Source: Flavobacterium sp. ZT3R18
GTDB taxonomy: Bacteria; Bacteroidota; Bacteroidia; Flavobacteriales; Flavobacteriaceae
Length of the DNA stretch: 64,000 nucleotides
Assembly (NCBI RefSeq): GCF_007097385.1
Contig: NZ_VJZS01000017.1
Location: forward strand, 32,170 to 96,169
Direction of reading: 5' to 3'
Part shown: piece by piece, positions 50,521-62,100 of the stretch
Position numbering within the stretch: the stretch's first letter is position 1
How the letters are laid out: each line of letters begins with the position of its first letter
Notes under the pieces: generated by a model
What the model was told of the DNA's origin: nothing
Seen by the model: only the letters and a program-made list of their open reading frames with translations
The model's database searches: none
Position numbers and translations under genes: made by a program

Positions 50521-53500
50521 TTACTTTTTAATAAGTTGGAGTGTTTTTCGATTAGCACCTTGATTGACAATCGCAATATAAGTACCTGCGGGTAACTGCT
50601 CTCCAAATAGTATTGGTTGATTGTCGACACTTTCAAAATGTTTGATGCCTCTGCCTTGCATATCAAATACATCAACTTCAACTTTTTCAGAGCTGCCCCC
50701 CTCTATAATTATCGTAAACTCGGAATCAGTAGGGTTGGGGTATGCTATAACGTTGAATAGGACTGGTTCTATAACTTTTACAAGTTCTTTGACAACAACA
50801 TCTGTTTTGACATCTGTTTTGGCAGTTGTTGTTACTGTTGTAGTTGTTGTAGGACTCATCACAACAATATCAGTACCATCTGCTTTTGGTGCATACACTA
50901 CTGTAGTTGGATCGGCTGTCTCACTCACTCCAAGTTGACTATCATAAAGGACGGCACCAGTGGTTTTATTATAAATTTTCATCCTGATTTTATCGACTCC
51001 ATTCGGATAGGTTTGATTTTTTCCGTCAATAACCGTTAAGATAAATGCTATTCCGCTTTGTTCTACTCCGTTTATCGAGGTTTTTCCTAGTCCTTTGTAT
51101 TGTACTTTTGAGCCACTTACAACCATGTAATCATAATTTAAAGCATTAAAACCAAAGCTATAATTACTGTCATTAATTTTAAAATCAAATTGAGTTTCGC
51201 CTTTAGGATTGGTGGCGCCTTTAATATAATTTGAAGTAAATCCAAAGGTAACCTTATCGGTAAGACTCGGTTTTGCTACCAATGCTCCTGCTGGCGATAC
51301 GAATGTACCTGCTCCGTAAGTATATCCGCCACTTGCATCGTAGGCTACGAAATAGGCTTCGTAATCACCATTATTTGTAGCATAGCTGGTTACTCCTTTC
51401 TGGTCGGTTATATTCATTCTTAGTTTATACACCCCAGCAGTAGTAGGTTTATACGTTCCGGATACTTTACCTACCTTACTTCCGCTTGGCTCAGCTGATA
51501 CAGTTGCATTTACACTAGAACCATCAACCAGCCATTTGGCGGTGTGTTTGTTGCCGGCTACATCCCAGAAAGTACCACCAAGTGCAATCGAAGTATTTAT
51601 CGGGAATGCTTTTCCGCAAACAGGACTGGATATGTTATGGGCCACGGTCACTTCATTTGTTTGGATTGCTGTATTTCCGCTGGCATCCTTAACTTTATAA
51701 GTAATCGTATAAATTCTGCCGATATCAGCATTTAAACCGGATCTTTCGGCACGAAGTTGCAAATGATAGGGGTCACCACCTACATTTGTATAAACATCCT
51801 GTTCTGTGTTACCGTCTCCAAGAACATTTGGTTCATTACTCACACACGCAACTTCACAGGTAACAGCACAATTATCAGTGGCCTTATTTACTATGTAAAC
51901 ATCCACTAATTTATGATCTGGAGGCCAAAGACACGTTTTATCAAGAAATTGGGCGAGAATAACTGGTGCCTGAGTATCAGTGATCGTTACCGTAAAACTG
52001 CAAGTGGCTATATTACCCGCTAGATCTTTTGCTGTATAGGTTACCGTTGTTACACCTACCGGAAAAGTATCTCCCGATGAGTGTGAGTTTGTCCAGACCA
52101 ATGAACCAGGTGCTGTACAATTATCCGTTGCTAACGGTGCTGTCCAAGTCACAACGGCTGAACATTTATTTAAATCATTGCTTTTTGCGATGTTTGATGG
52201 GCAACCACTAAATACCGGATTCTGAGTATCATTCACCGTTACCGTAAAACTGCAAATGACTATATTACCCGCTGCATCTTTTGCTGTATAAGTTACTGTT
52301 GTTGTACCAACAGGAAATGTACCTCCTGATGAATGTGAATTTGTCCATACCAATGAACCAGGCGCAGTACAATTATCCGTTGCTGACGGTGCTGTCCAAG
52401 TCACAACAGCTGAACAATTACCTAAACCGTTGCTCGTTGTGATGTTTGATGGGCAATAACTAAATACCGGTTTCTCAGTATCATTCACCGTTACCGTAAA
52501 GCTGCAAGTGGCTGTATTACCCGCCGCATCTGTTGCGGTATAGGTTACTGTTGTTGCCCCAACGGGGAAAGTGCTACCTGATAAATGTGATTTTACCCAT
52601 ACCAGAGAACCAGGCGCCGTACAATTGTCCGTTGCTGACGGTGTTGTCCAAGTTACAACAGCTGAACAATTACCTAAATCATTGCTTACTGTTATGTTTG
52701 ATGGGCAATAACTAAATACTGGTTTCTCTGTATCAGTCACCGTTACCGTAAAACTGCAAGTGGCAGTATTACCTACTGCATCTGTTGCGGTGTAGTTAAT
52801 CGTTGAAGTACCAACAGGGAAGATATTGCCGGACACATAAGCCGGATTATCAATAGACAAGCTTGAGCCGGTACAGTTATCACTCACAATTGGCTGCAGG
52901 TAAGTTACCCTTGAACCACACGCCCCACTGGCACAACTCACAGCCATACTAGCAGGAGAATTCGTTATCGTTGGTGCTATGTTGTCTATCACAGTAATGA
53001 TAAAGCTGGCGGTACTGCTATTACCATTTACATCTGTAGCCGTATAGGTAATTGTATGTACCCCTTTATCTAATAATGTAATGCCTAAATCATTATAGGT
53101 TGCATCGTCGCTTACCAGACTTGCAACTCCACAGACATCTGTTGCGGTTGGAGCCTTCCATCCCACTAGAGCTGTACAACTATTCGAAGCCAGATAATAC
53201 GTTTTGCTCACTGGTATGCTAGAAAAAAGGAAAACTGGTACTGTAACATCTTGTACAGTGACCGTAGCTGTCCCTGTATTTACGTTGCCATGCGTATCCG
53301 TTACCGTTAAGGTTACTGTGTTCGGACCAACATTGGCACAGCTAAAGGTATTAGGTGAAACACTTAGTACTAATGGATTACCGCAATTGTCGTATGAACC
53401 ATTGTTCACTTGTGAAGCTGTAATGCTTGCACTGCCTGCTGCATTCAATGGAATGGTTATATTTTGTGTATTTACCACAGGCAGTGTATTATCTATAACA

Positions 53501-56500
53501 GTTACTGTAAAAGTACAAGTTGCACTACTGCCTTTGTCATTAGTGAATGTATAAGTAACTGTTGTATTTCCTACAGGAAAGGTATCTCCCGAATTGTGAC
53601 TTGAAACAAGAGTTACAGGAAAGCAACTGTCTGCTGTTATAGAACCCCATGTTGCAATCTGTGAACAATTGGGATTGCCTGGTCCTGTATTAACTGTCAC
53701 AATAGGTCCCGGGCATCCGCTGATTACCACTGCCGGTTTTACGGTAATAGTAAAAGTACAGGTATTACTACATTCATTGTCGTCTGTATAAGAATATGTT
53801 ATCGTATGTGTTCCAACACCTGCTGTGGCAGGATAGAACGTGTTGCTGCTTACTCCTGTACCACTATAGGTTCCTATAACTGGTGAACCTCCCGCTAAAG
53901 AGAAAGATGGCGTGTCAGTACAAACTGCTGCGTAGGTTGGACAGGTCATAATAGGCAATGGATTGATTACGAAGTTAGTGGCAGTACGACAACCGGGAAC
54001 AGCTGAACACTCAGCATAGAAAGTAGTTGTACCAGCACTGTTTGTGTTTGCCAAGCCTGATCCTACAACACCTACTGGGTTAAATGGAGAACCTGACCCA
54101 ATTGATGAACCACCTGAAGATACGGTATACCAATTTAGACCATTCACTGTATAAGTTACGGTAATTTGCATATAATCTACAGTTGCTGTTCTTGCGAAAG
54201 CAGTACTAGCATTTACTGCAGATAAAACAACACCAAAACCCAGCGCATTAATTTCTGCAGGAGTCCATGTAGTTCCCCACAAATCGGCTGCACCTCCATA
54301 AGTGGCCGTTTGCAAACCTGTAGTAGGCCAATTTGTCCCAATAACCGCTTTATTAGTAGTCTGAACACCTCCTACAGCTTTCACTAAACCAACCCTGCTG
54401 TCTTGCATAAATGGCGAAGTAGTACCAGACGAGCTGCGATTAATCACAACCGCTATTCCGTTGATAGTTGCACTTGCAGGAATTGCAAAGCCGTAACTTG
54501 TACCTTGAAGGTAATGGGTAGTTGCCGAGGTTGCTACTGACATAGTTGCATAAGGCGTTCCAGATACAGTAATGTTACCAGGAGTTCCCCATGTAACTGT
54601 ACCTACAGCATTATTGTCTACGCCTGTTCCGGCATTATTAGGACCAGCGCTTGCCGAACCTCCTGATGCGCATGATGAAGATGTTATTGAGCCACTTCCT
54701 CCCGCACAAATGGTAACGCCTGTCGTAATTGGAACAGGGTTAACCGTTACCGTCATTGTACTTGTTACTGCCGGACAAGGTCCGAAAGGATCATCAGTTG
54801 TCAATGTCAGTACAACCGTACCACTGGCTATGCTCGGTGTGTATGTTGAAGTCAAACTTGATGCATTATTAAAAGTACCGCCATTGTCACTACTCCAGGT
54901 AGAACTTGTGGCACCGCCGTCTCTAATCCCTGCCAATGTTATGGTTCCGCCTGCACATACCGTTTGATTTGGACCTGCATTTGCTGTAGCCGCCGGATTT
55001 ATGGTTACTACCATAAAATCTGATGTACTTCCACAAGGTCCTGCGGGATCATTTGTTGTGATTGTTAAGGTTACTGTTCCTGCTGCTATATCTGTTGCAG
55101 TTGGGGTATAAATTGTACTCGTGTTTCCTGCATTTGCAAACGTACCTGTTCCGCTACTCGTCCATGTTGATGTTACACCAGTTCCGGATCTTGCCCCTGT
55201 TAATGACACTGTCGAACCGGCGCATATCGTCTGATCAACCCCCGCATTTGCTGTTGCGGCTAGGTTAATAGTAACAATCATTTGATCCGATACAGAGGCG
55301 TAACAAGATGATGACCCAAATGATTCGTCAATTGTCGTTAAGGTCAGGGTTACTGTGCCTCCTGCTGCTATTTCTGCTGCAGATGGCGTATAAGTTGCAC
55401 TTACATAAGAATTAACATCATCCTGAACGAACGTCCCTGTACCACCTGTCCAAGTTCCCCTATAGGCACTTCCTCCAATTGTACCCCCCAATGTTACTAT
55501 CGCAGATGATGAACAAACTGTTTGATCCACTCCCGCATCTACTGCAGCCGCATCCTGTACATTTACATAATAATATGCTGTAGATGATGACGGGCAAGAA
55601 CTGGTAACGGTCATTGTTAAGATGACTGTATTACCTTCATCGAGTGGATCCGGCGTGTATTTGGGAGTCAGCGTAGTGGCATTACTGATAGAACCAAAAC
55701 CATCGTGTGTCCATAATATAATTCCTCCAATTGACGCTGTCGCTCCGCTTACTGTAGCGGTTTTGTCTGAGCATATCGTTTGTGTATTATCAGGAAATGG
55801 AAGCGTAGCTGCTGTTGGCGGCGCGTCTCCAAATCCTGTTAATAAACTGGTGGGCGAATTGCTTCCTGTGGTTGTACTTGCCACAGTAATTGTAGCACCT
55901 TGTGAACCGCTACCGCTGGGTGTGAATGTAACATCATAGGTTGCAGTAGTACCAGCGTTAATTGTTGTTGAGGATAAATTACTGACAGCAAATTGAGTAT
56001 CACTTGAATTAACCGTAACCCCACTGGCAGCTATAGCACCTGTATTCGTAATTGTATAGGTTATTGTTGTAGCTGCTGTACCCGGAGAAGCACAGGAACT
56101 TCCATGATTGGTTGTACCTGTAATGGCTAAGATTGGTATTTGTAATGGCGGTACCAGCTCCCCAGTACTAAGAAGTATTGGAGTACCTCCATATCCTGCA
56201 AAAGTAATTTTTGCTAATTGTAAAGCAGTTAGAGTATTATTTGCGGCACCAAAAAATATTTTCCCCCCAGTACCTGATGATCCTCCGATACCTGTCCAGC
56301 CATTAATAGTTAAGGTAGTTCCTGCCCATCCAATTCCACTACTGTTAGCAAATTTTAAAGAATGATCATTTGAACCAAAATCTATACTAGAGTTTGCATT
56401 AAGGTTTAAAGTAGATGCATTTGTAATTGTTCTACCTAGAGCTATTCCTGTTGTACTGAGTTTACCTCCATTAAGTACAAACTGAGTATTAGGGGTAGTG

Positions 56501-58074
56501 TTAGTAGTAGGGTTTAATCTTAATTCACCTGAAGTAATTGTTGTTGCTCCAGTGTAAGTGTTGACCGCTGACAATGTTAATATTCCAGCACCAGCCTTGG
56601 TTATTCCAGAGCCCCCTCCGCTTATTATTCCGCTTATGGAGAGATCTGTTGCTGTTGTACCGTCATTAGCAACCGTAAAAGTACGAGTAGCTCCTAACGC
56701 AACAGGTGAAGCCATGGTTGCTCCACTTGTACCTGCAGCAACATTATTTACGGTAACATTCCCGCCAAGCGTTAAAATACCAGTCCCTGTAATAACGGAA
56801 CCCGCCGCCGCACCGCATTCTAAAACTGTACTTGTTGGTGTTCCAAGTGTATTTCCACCCAGAGCTAGCGTTGTGCCTGCTCTAACAGTTAATATTCCAC
56901 CAACAGTTGTACTACCTGCCAGTGTTTTAGTTAAGCTACCAGAAGTAGTGAGATTGCTATACAGAAAATCCTGAACCGTCTGATTAGCCCCATTATATTC
57001 CACTGTACTTCCTGCAAAAGTGGTTAAAGTACCATCACCAGCCACAAAAAGTGAGCCGCCTATTTTTAGCACTCCTATCCCTGAAAAAGAAATTGTTCCA
57101 CTGGTATTCCCTCCAGATCCCACAATATTCCCTGTAACCGTAACAGTACCAGATGTAATTGTAACCTGATGTCTAACAGCAGTACCACTGCTGGTAAACG
57201 CAATACTACCCGCATTTACTATTCCATCGCCAACCGCCAAAGTGTTAATATTTGAACTTGCTCTAGGAATAGTGATAGCACCAGTGACAGCTAAAGTGAT
57301 CCCAGCATTGACATTTACAAAAGTATTAGTTGTAGCTGTGGATAAGTAGGTTAAAGAAGCACAACTAGCGGCAACAGTTACCGTAACCGTATGACCATTG
57401 GCTATCGTTACTGTATCTAACAAACCTGGAACTTTTCTGGCTGAATAGGCTGCCCCAGAAATAGCATTAGAAGCATTTCCAGTAAGGGTTAAAGACGTAT
57501 TATTTGTAATAGACAAAACTGTTCCTATTAATGTAGTTCCAGCAGAATTGTATATTTTATCTCCTGGAACAATTTCTGTTAAAAATGAAGTACCAACACC
57601 AGTAACAGTTGACGAGCCGGTAGATGCAGTTATAGTACCTGTTCTTGCTACAGCAGCCCAAGTATCAACATTATTCCAATCCCCAGATGCCCTAGATGTA
57701 AAGGCCGCATCAGTAAAAAAGACCTCCGCATGCAAAAGAGATGATTGTCCGTCGGCAGTTGCGATTAAAGTAGACCCCACGCAATCATCCATACAAACAA
57801 ACCAAGTGGTAACAAAATCACCATTTATATCTGCAGTAACAATCCATGGATCATGATCAGTACCTGTAGCAGGAGTTCCGTCGGCATGCAACACAATTAA
57901 TGTAACTAACTCCCCAGCCTGAAAACCACTACCCGTAAGAGTTGCCGTAGTGCCAGGTATGTAATCTGACTGATCAGATGTAAGCGTTTGTCCAAAAGAG
58001 ATGTTTGCAAGAAATAAATTGGCTATTAAAAATACAATAGCCAATAGTCGGGAATTACGTAAAAATGTTTTCAT
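50521..58074 (-). CDS. Giant T9SS-secreted surface protein with HYR and Ig-like repeats
   Basis: I start it at the ATG at 58074 (MKTFLRNSRLLAIVFLIANLFLANISFGQ, signal peptide); an ATG 30 nt upstream would hide the signal. The ~2517-aa product has, in order, an N-terminal beta domain, a beta-helix-like part with an autotransporter-associated repeat (GIISGGGSGITKAGAGILTL), a Hydin/ASPM-like domain (TYDVTFTPSGSGSQGATITV), four VDQTVCAG-type Ig/PKD units, a CxC-rich middle, about six HYR repeats (SATDNCTAPGSLVW; GCPSNI), and a C-terminal T9SS sorting domain (VIAYPNPTDSEFTIIIEG...KTLQLIKK). It probably serves adhesion or matrix formation. The convergent neighbour is pabB. Confidence 0.9.
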   Translation of the reverse strand: MKTFLRNSRLLAIVFLIANLFLANISFGQTLTSDQSDYIPGTTATLTGSGFQAGELVTLIVLHADGTPATGTDHDPWIVTADINGDFVTTWFVCMDDCVGSTLIATADGQSSLLHAEVFFTDAAFTSRASGDWNNVDTWAAVARTGTITASTGSSTVTGVGTSFLTEIVPGDKIYNSAGTTLIGTVLSITNNTSLTLTGNASNAISGAAYSARKVPGLLDTVTIANGHTVTVTVAASCASLTYLSTATTNTFVNVNAGITLAVTGAITIPRASSNINTLAVGDGIVNAGSIAFTSSGTAVRHQVTITSGTVTVTGNIVGSGGNTSGTISFSGIGVLKIGGSLFVAGDGTLTTFAGSTVEYNGANQTVQDFLYSNLTTSGSLTKTLAGSTTVGGILTVRAGTTLALGGNTLGTPTSTVLECGAAAGSVITGTGILTLGGNVTVNNVAAGTSGATMASPVALGATRTFTVANDGTTATDLSISGIISGGGSGITKAGAGILTLSAVNTYTGATTITSGELRLNPTTNTTPNTQFVLNGGKLSTTGIALGRTITNASTLNLNANSSIDFGSNDHSLKFANSSGIGWAGTTLTINGWTGIGGSSGTGGKIFFGAANNTLTALQLAKITFAGYGGTPILLSTGELVPPLQIPILAITGTTNHGSSCASPGTAATTITYTITNTGAIAASGVTVNSSDTQFAVSNLSSTTINAGTTATYDVTFTPSGSGSQGATITVASTTTGSNSPTSLLTGFGDAPPTAATLPFPDNTQTICSDKTATVSGATASIGGIILWTHDGFGSISNATTLTPKYTPDPLDEGNTVILTMTVTSSCPSSSTAYYYVNVQDAAAVDAGVDQTVCSSSAIVTLGGTIGGSAYRGTWTGGTGTFVQDDVNSYVSATYTPSAAEIAAGGTVTLTLTTIDESFGSSSCYASVSDQMIVTINLAATANAGVDQTICAGSTVSLTGARSGTGVTSTWTSSGTGTFANAGNTSTIYTPTATDIAAGTVTLTITTNDPAGPCGSTSDFMVVTINPAATANAGPNQTVCAGGTITLAGIRDGGATSSTWSSDNGGTFNNASSLTSTYTPSIASGTVVLTLTTDDPFGPCPAVTSTMTVTVNPVPITTGVTICAGGSGSITSSSCASGGSASAGPNNAGTGVDNNAVGTVTWGTPGNITVSGTPYATMSVATSATTHYLQGTSYGFAIPASATINGIAVVINRSSSGTTSPFMQDSRVGLVKAVGGVQTTNKAVIGTNWPTTGLQTATYGGAADLWGTTWTPAEINALGFGVVLSAVNASTAFARTATVDYMQITVTYTVNGLNWYTVSSGGSSIGSGSPFNPVGVVGSGLANTNSAGTTTFYAECSAVPGCRTATNFVINPLPIMTCPTYAAVCTDTPSFSLAGGSPVIGTYSGTGVSSNTFYPATAGVGTHTITYSYTDDNECSNTCTFTITVKPAVVISGCPGPIVTVNTGPGNPNCSQIATWGSITADSCFPVTLVSSHNSGDTFPVGNTTVTYTFTNDKGSSATCTFTVTVIDNTLPVVNTQNITIPLNAAGSASITASQVNNGSYDNCGNPLVLSVSPNTFSCANVGPNTVTLTVTDTHGNVNTGTATVTVQDVTVPVFLFSSIPVSKTYYLASNSCTALVGWKAPTATDVCGVASLVSDDATYNDLGITLLDKGVHTITYTATDVNGNSSTASFIITVIDNIAPTITNSPASMAVSCASGACGSRVTYLQPIVSDNCTGSSLSIDNPAYVSGNIFPVGTSTINYTATDAVGNTATCSFTVTVTDTEKPVFSYCPSNITVSNDLGNCSAVVTWTTPSATDNCTAPGSLVWVKSHLSGSTFPVGATTVTYTATDAAGNTATCSFTVTVNDTEKPVFSYCPSNITTSNGLGNCSAVVTWTAPSATDNCTAPGSLVWTNSHSSGGTFPVGTTTVTYTAKDAAGNIVICSFTVTVNDTQNPVFSGCPSNIAKSNDLNKCSAVVTWTAPLATDNCTAPGSLVWTNSHSSGDTFPVGVTTVTYTAKDLAGNIATCSFTVTITDTQAPVILAQFLDKTCLWPPDHKLVDVYIVNKATDNCAVTCEVACVSNEPNVLGDGNTEQDVYTNVGGDPYHLQLRAERSGLNADIGRIYTITYKVKDASGNTAIQTNEVTVAHNISSPVCGKAFPINTSIALGGTFWDVAGNKHTAKWLVDGSSVNATVSAEPSGSKVGKVSGTYKPTTAGVYKLRMNITDQKGVTSYATNNGDYEAYFVAYDASGGYTYGAGTFVSPAGALVAKPSLTDKVTFGFTSNYIKGATNPKGETQFDFKINDSNYSFGFNALNYDYMVVSGSKVQYKGLGKTSINGVEQSGIAFILTVIDGKNQTYPNGVDKIRMKIYNKTTGAVLYDSQLGVSETADPTTVVYAPKADGTDIVVMSPTTTTTVTTTAKTDVKTDVVVKELVKVIEPVLFNVIAYPNPTDSEFTIIIEGGSSEKVEVDVFDMQGRGIKHFESVDNQPILFGEQLPAGTYIAIVNQGANRKTLQLIKK

Positions 58075-58117
58075 ATTTATTGGATTAAAATAATAAAATG
58101 ACAAATACTATTTGCTT

Positions 58118-58512
58118 AACCATAAAAATGTAAAAACGATAGAATTGGGGGTTTCTACTTTAATTCAATTATTGTAATTGAACTACTTAAATACCTAACT
58201 ATAAAAATGTAATATCAATAGAATTTGGGGTTTCTATATTTGCTAAATTACTGAAAGTAAGCTACTTAAAGTGTTTAACTATTAAAATGCAATAACAATA
58301 GAATTGGGGTTTCTATCTTAACTAAATTATCGCAATGACTTACTTAAATACCTTGCTATTAAAATGCAATAATAATAGAATTTGGGGTTTCTATCTTAAC
58401 TCAATTATTGCAATTGAATTACTTATAAAATGTCTAACGATTAAAATACAATATCGATAGAATTGGGGTTTGTTGTTTGTGTAAATTACTGTAATTTAAC
58501 TGATTAAATAGA
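58118..58512. repeat. Five tandem repeats of ~79 bp upstream of the giant gene
   Basis: The core ATAGAATT(T)GGGG(T)TTCTA starts at 58139, 58218, 58298, 58375 and 58457, giving periods of 79, 80, 77 and 82 bp. Each unit also has TAAAAATG/TTAAAATG about 20 bp before the core and TACTTAAA/TTAACT after it. TAGAA...TTCTA is an inverted repeat around G4-5. Units differ by substitutions. They lie 45-440 bp upstream of the minus-strand start and far from the plus-strand start. Confidence 0.85.
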
Positions 58513-59188
58513 AATTTTCGTAGTAATTTATTAATTCTATAAAATATTAGGATAATTATGATATCTTTAAATATTTGAATACTAAGTTATATTATTCTTA
58601 TATCTTATTTTGTATTTTAACTATATTATCGATAAAAGTGTTAAAAACAACTGCAAACTACATATTGCCTGATTTCGATTGAAATGAACACGATCGTATT
58701 GATCTTGAGGGCTTTATTTTTCCGTATTATGTTTCTGTTTTCAATTCATACGACTCTTCTTATGTTTGCCAAAAATTAAAAAACAGAGCATGGGTTTTAA
58801 CAAGAAAGCCCATCTTCCAAATGACAAACTAGGTGGACAAACTGGACGGAATAACTTTGTGGAATAGACGATTTAATTCAAAAAAAGTACTAACAAAGTT
58901 TTAACCAAAAAAAACGCCCAACAGAAAAAAAGTCCAAATAAAAACACCACAACAACGGATAAAACGGGATTTCAACGACTTAATTTTATATTCAAAAATA
59001 GTCTTCATAATTTTGACAAATTGATTTCAATACAATGTAAATCAATAGAGTAGATCCAATAATATGTCAATTCATAAAATTGTTACTACCCCTATCTTTC
59101 CTTAAATCTACAAACTATTGTTTAAAAAAAGTGATGTGTAAATCCCCCTTTTTTTAATCATACTTCAGAATAGTAAAAAAGATTTGGG
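58513..59188. other. Intergenic region between divergent giant genes
   Basis: No gene was recognised. TAATTTTG at 59008-59015 is a possible -7 box for the plus-strand gene but would leave a ~170-nt leader, with no TTG at the right distance. The rest is AT-rich with several short hairpins. Confidence 0.35.
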
Positions 59189-62100
59189 ATGAAAAAATTC
59201 TATCTTAACTCGAAATTAAATGTATCGAAAACATTTAGCTTATTTTGGATTGTTTTTTTGTTTGGAAATAGCATTGTCGCCCAAACAACCACTATACCCC
59301 TTACAACACCCGGTAGCAACACATGGACAGTTCCTTGCGGAGTAACATCTATTACCATAGAAGCTTGGGGAGGTGGTGGTGCCGGTGGTGCAGCCACAAT
59401 TAACCCTAGTGGAGGTTCCGGTGGTGGAGGTGGTGGTTATAGCACCGATATTATTACTGTCAGTCCCGGTCAAGTTATATCTTATACCGTTGGTGCTGGA
59501 GGTACAGGAGGCACAGGAGATGGAGGTAATGGAATTACAACTACTATACTTTCATTAATTGCCAATGGCGGTGGTGGAGGATTACAAGATATAGGCGCAT
59601 TTGGTACCGGTGGAATTGCTACAGGTGGTGCGACAAACACTACAGGAGGAGACGGTTCCTTAGGATCCATCACCACTGGTGGAGCCGGTGGAGATAGTCC
59701 CAATGGAGGAACTGGTGGAGCAACAGTAAGTATAGAATCCAGTGGAAATGCTGGAACAGGACCCGGTGGTGGTGGTGGTGGTGGTTTGCTATTATCCGCG
59801 GGAGCCTCAAATGGAGGAAACGGAGCTGATGGCCAAATTAATATAATGTATACTACTCCGACTTCACTTGCGGCCCCCATCGCAGTTACACCCAGCAGCG
59901 GAATACCTATTTGCAATGGAGCGAGCACTAACCTGAATGCAACATCTGTTGGCAATACGATTAATTGGTACACAGTCGCTTCTGGAGGTATCAGTATTGG
60001 ATCTTCGGCAAGTGGGGTAAATTTTTCGGTATCACCTACAACTAATACCACTTATTACGCCGAGGCACAGTCCTCCCCAGGTTGTGTCAGTTCCAGTCGA
60101 ACAGCAACTGCGTTAGTGACGGTAAATGCAGTTCCTGTTATCACTACACAACCAGCAACTCCTACCGCTGTTTGTGCCGGATCTGGAACAAGATTTATCA
60201 ATGTAGCGGCAACTACCCTTCCCTTAACCTATCAATGGAGAAAAAATGGCGTGAATTTAGTTACTGGAGCTCCCTATACCAATGTTACTACAGCAACACT
60301 AACTATAACCAATCCGGCCTTCTCTGAAAATGGCGCTTCTTTTGATGTAATTGTTACCAATGCACAAGGATGTATAGTGACTTCCAATGCCGTTATTTTG
60401 ACGGTAAACGCTTTGCCTTCTGCGCCTACCTTAGTTACACCCAGTAGCGCAACAGGTATTTGTGCTGGAGCAAGCACCAATCTGAATGCAACCTCTACCG
60501 GTAATACAATTTATTGGTACACAGTAGCTACTGGAGGCGCAAACATTGGAACATCAGCAAGCGGGGTTAATTTTTCGGTAACCCCTGCAGCAACCACAAC
60601 TTATTATGCCGAAGCGCGTAGTGCCGCGGCTTGTATTAGTTCCAGTCGTACAGCTACTGCTTTGATAACTGTAAACGCACTTGCTTCTATCACCACACAA
60701 CCTGTTGCTCCTGCCGCTGTTTGCGCCGGATCCGGAATAAGAACCATTAGTGTGACTGCTACTGGAGCTTCAACGTATCAATGGAGAAAAGGTGGCGTGG
60801 ATCTAACCAATGTAGCTCCTTATAGTGGAGTTACTACAGCAACGCTAACGATAACCAATCCGGCTTTCTCTGAAAACGGGGCCACTTTTAATGTGGTGAT
60901 CAATGGCGCAGGCTGTCCGGTTACTTCCAATACTGTTACTTTAACGGTAAATGATGTACCTTCAGCGCCCACATCAGTTACACCTAGCAGCACATTGGTT
61001 GTTTGCGGTAGTAGCACCAACCTGAACGCAACATCAGCTGGTAATACGATTTATTGGTACACAGTAGCTACTGGAGGTGCAAATATCGGAACATCGGCAA
61101 GCGGAGCCAATTTCGCGGTATCACCAGCAACTGCCACAACTTATTATGCAGAAGCGCGTAGTGCTGCAGGTTGCATTAGTTCCAGTCGAACAGCTACTGG
61201 TTCAGTAACGGTAAATCCTATTCCTGTTATAACTGTACAACCTGTAGCTCCAGCTACTGCTTGTGCCGGATCCGGAACAACAACCATTAGTGTAACCGCA
61301 ACGGGAGTAGCAACCTATCAATGGAGAAGAAATGGCGTGAATCTAACCAATGCGGCTCCTTATAGTGGAGTTACTACGGCAACACTGACCATTACCAGTC
61401 CAGCAACTACAGATAGCGGATCTTTTGATGTGGTGCTCAATAGCGCAACCTGTCCGGTTACTTCTAATGCTGTTACTTTTACGGTAAATGCCTCACCTTC
61501 GCCACCCACATCAGTTACACCCAGTAGCCCACTCTCTTTTTGCAGCGGTGCAGGAAGCGTCAATCTGAATGCCACTTCTGCCGGTAATACGATATATTGG
61601 TACACGGTAGCTACAGGAGGTGCAAGTATTGGATCATCAGCAAGTGGAGCCAATTTTTCAGTAACGCCTGCAAGTACTATCACTTATTATGCCGAAGCTC
61701 GTAACGCCGCAGGCTGTAATAGTGCACGAACCGCAACTGCTACAATAACTGTAAGTGCAACACCTATTGTTGATATTGAGTTTACTGAACGTCAGAATGA
61801 CAATACCTATACCATAAATACTTGTGGTAATATAGCGGCATCCGAGAATGATCTTGATGTTTATTCGGGTAATCCAGCTGGAGTAGGTGCGCAAACTTTT
61901 GGCACTGCAACTGGACAATGGCAGGTGAGCTATAATTCAGGAGCGACCTGGCAAAATGCCCCTGGTCCTACAAGCACTACACCACAATATGTATTTGACC
62001 CTGTTTATACCACTTTTGAGAATGTTCCCGGCGTTTATTATTTCCGATTAATAATTACCAATAATGGATGTCCTGGTACCAGTGATACTATTATATTAAC

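Noticed and set aside
54572..56974. Plus-strand Val/Pro-rich open frames opposite the giant surface gene
   Set aside because: They mirror the Thr/Gly-rich codons of the minus-strand gene, have no domains, and the minus frame is continuous from signal peptide to sorting domain.
58118..58512. CRISPR array
   Set aside because: Units are ~79 bp, contiguous and diverged throughout, with no short identical repeats separated by unique spacers, and no cas genes.
58660..58880. Remnant of a transposase gene in the intergenic region
   Set aside because: Translations in both directions gave only short frames without recognisable motifs.
59482..60051. Minus-strand Pro-rich 189-aa frame
   Set aside because: It is the complement of the Gly-rich head of the plus-strand adhesin; compositional artefact.
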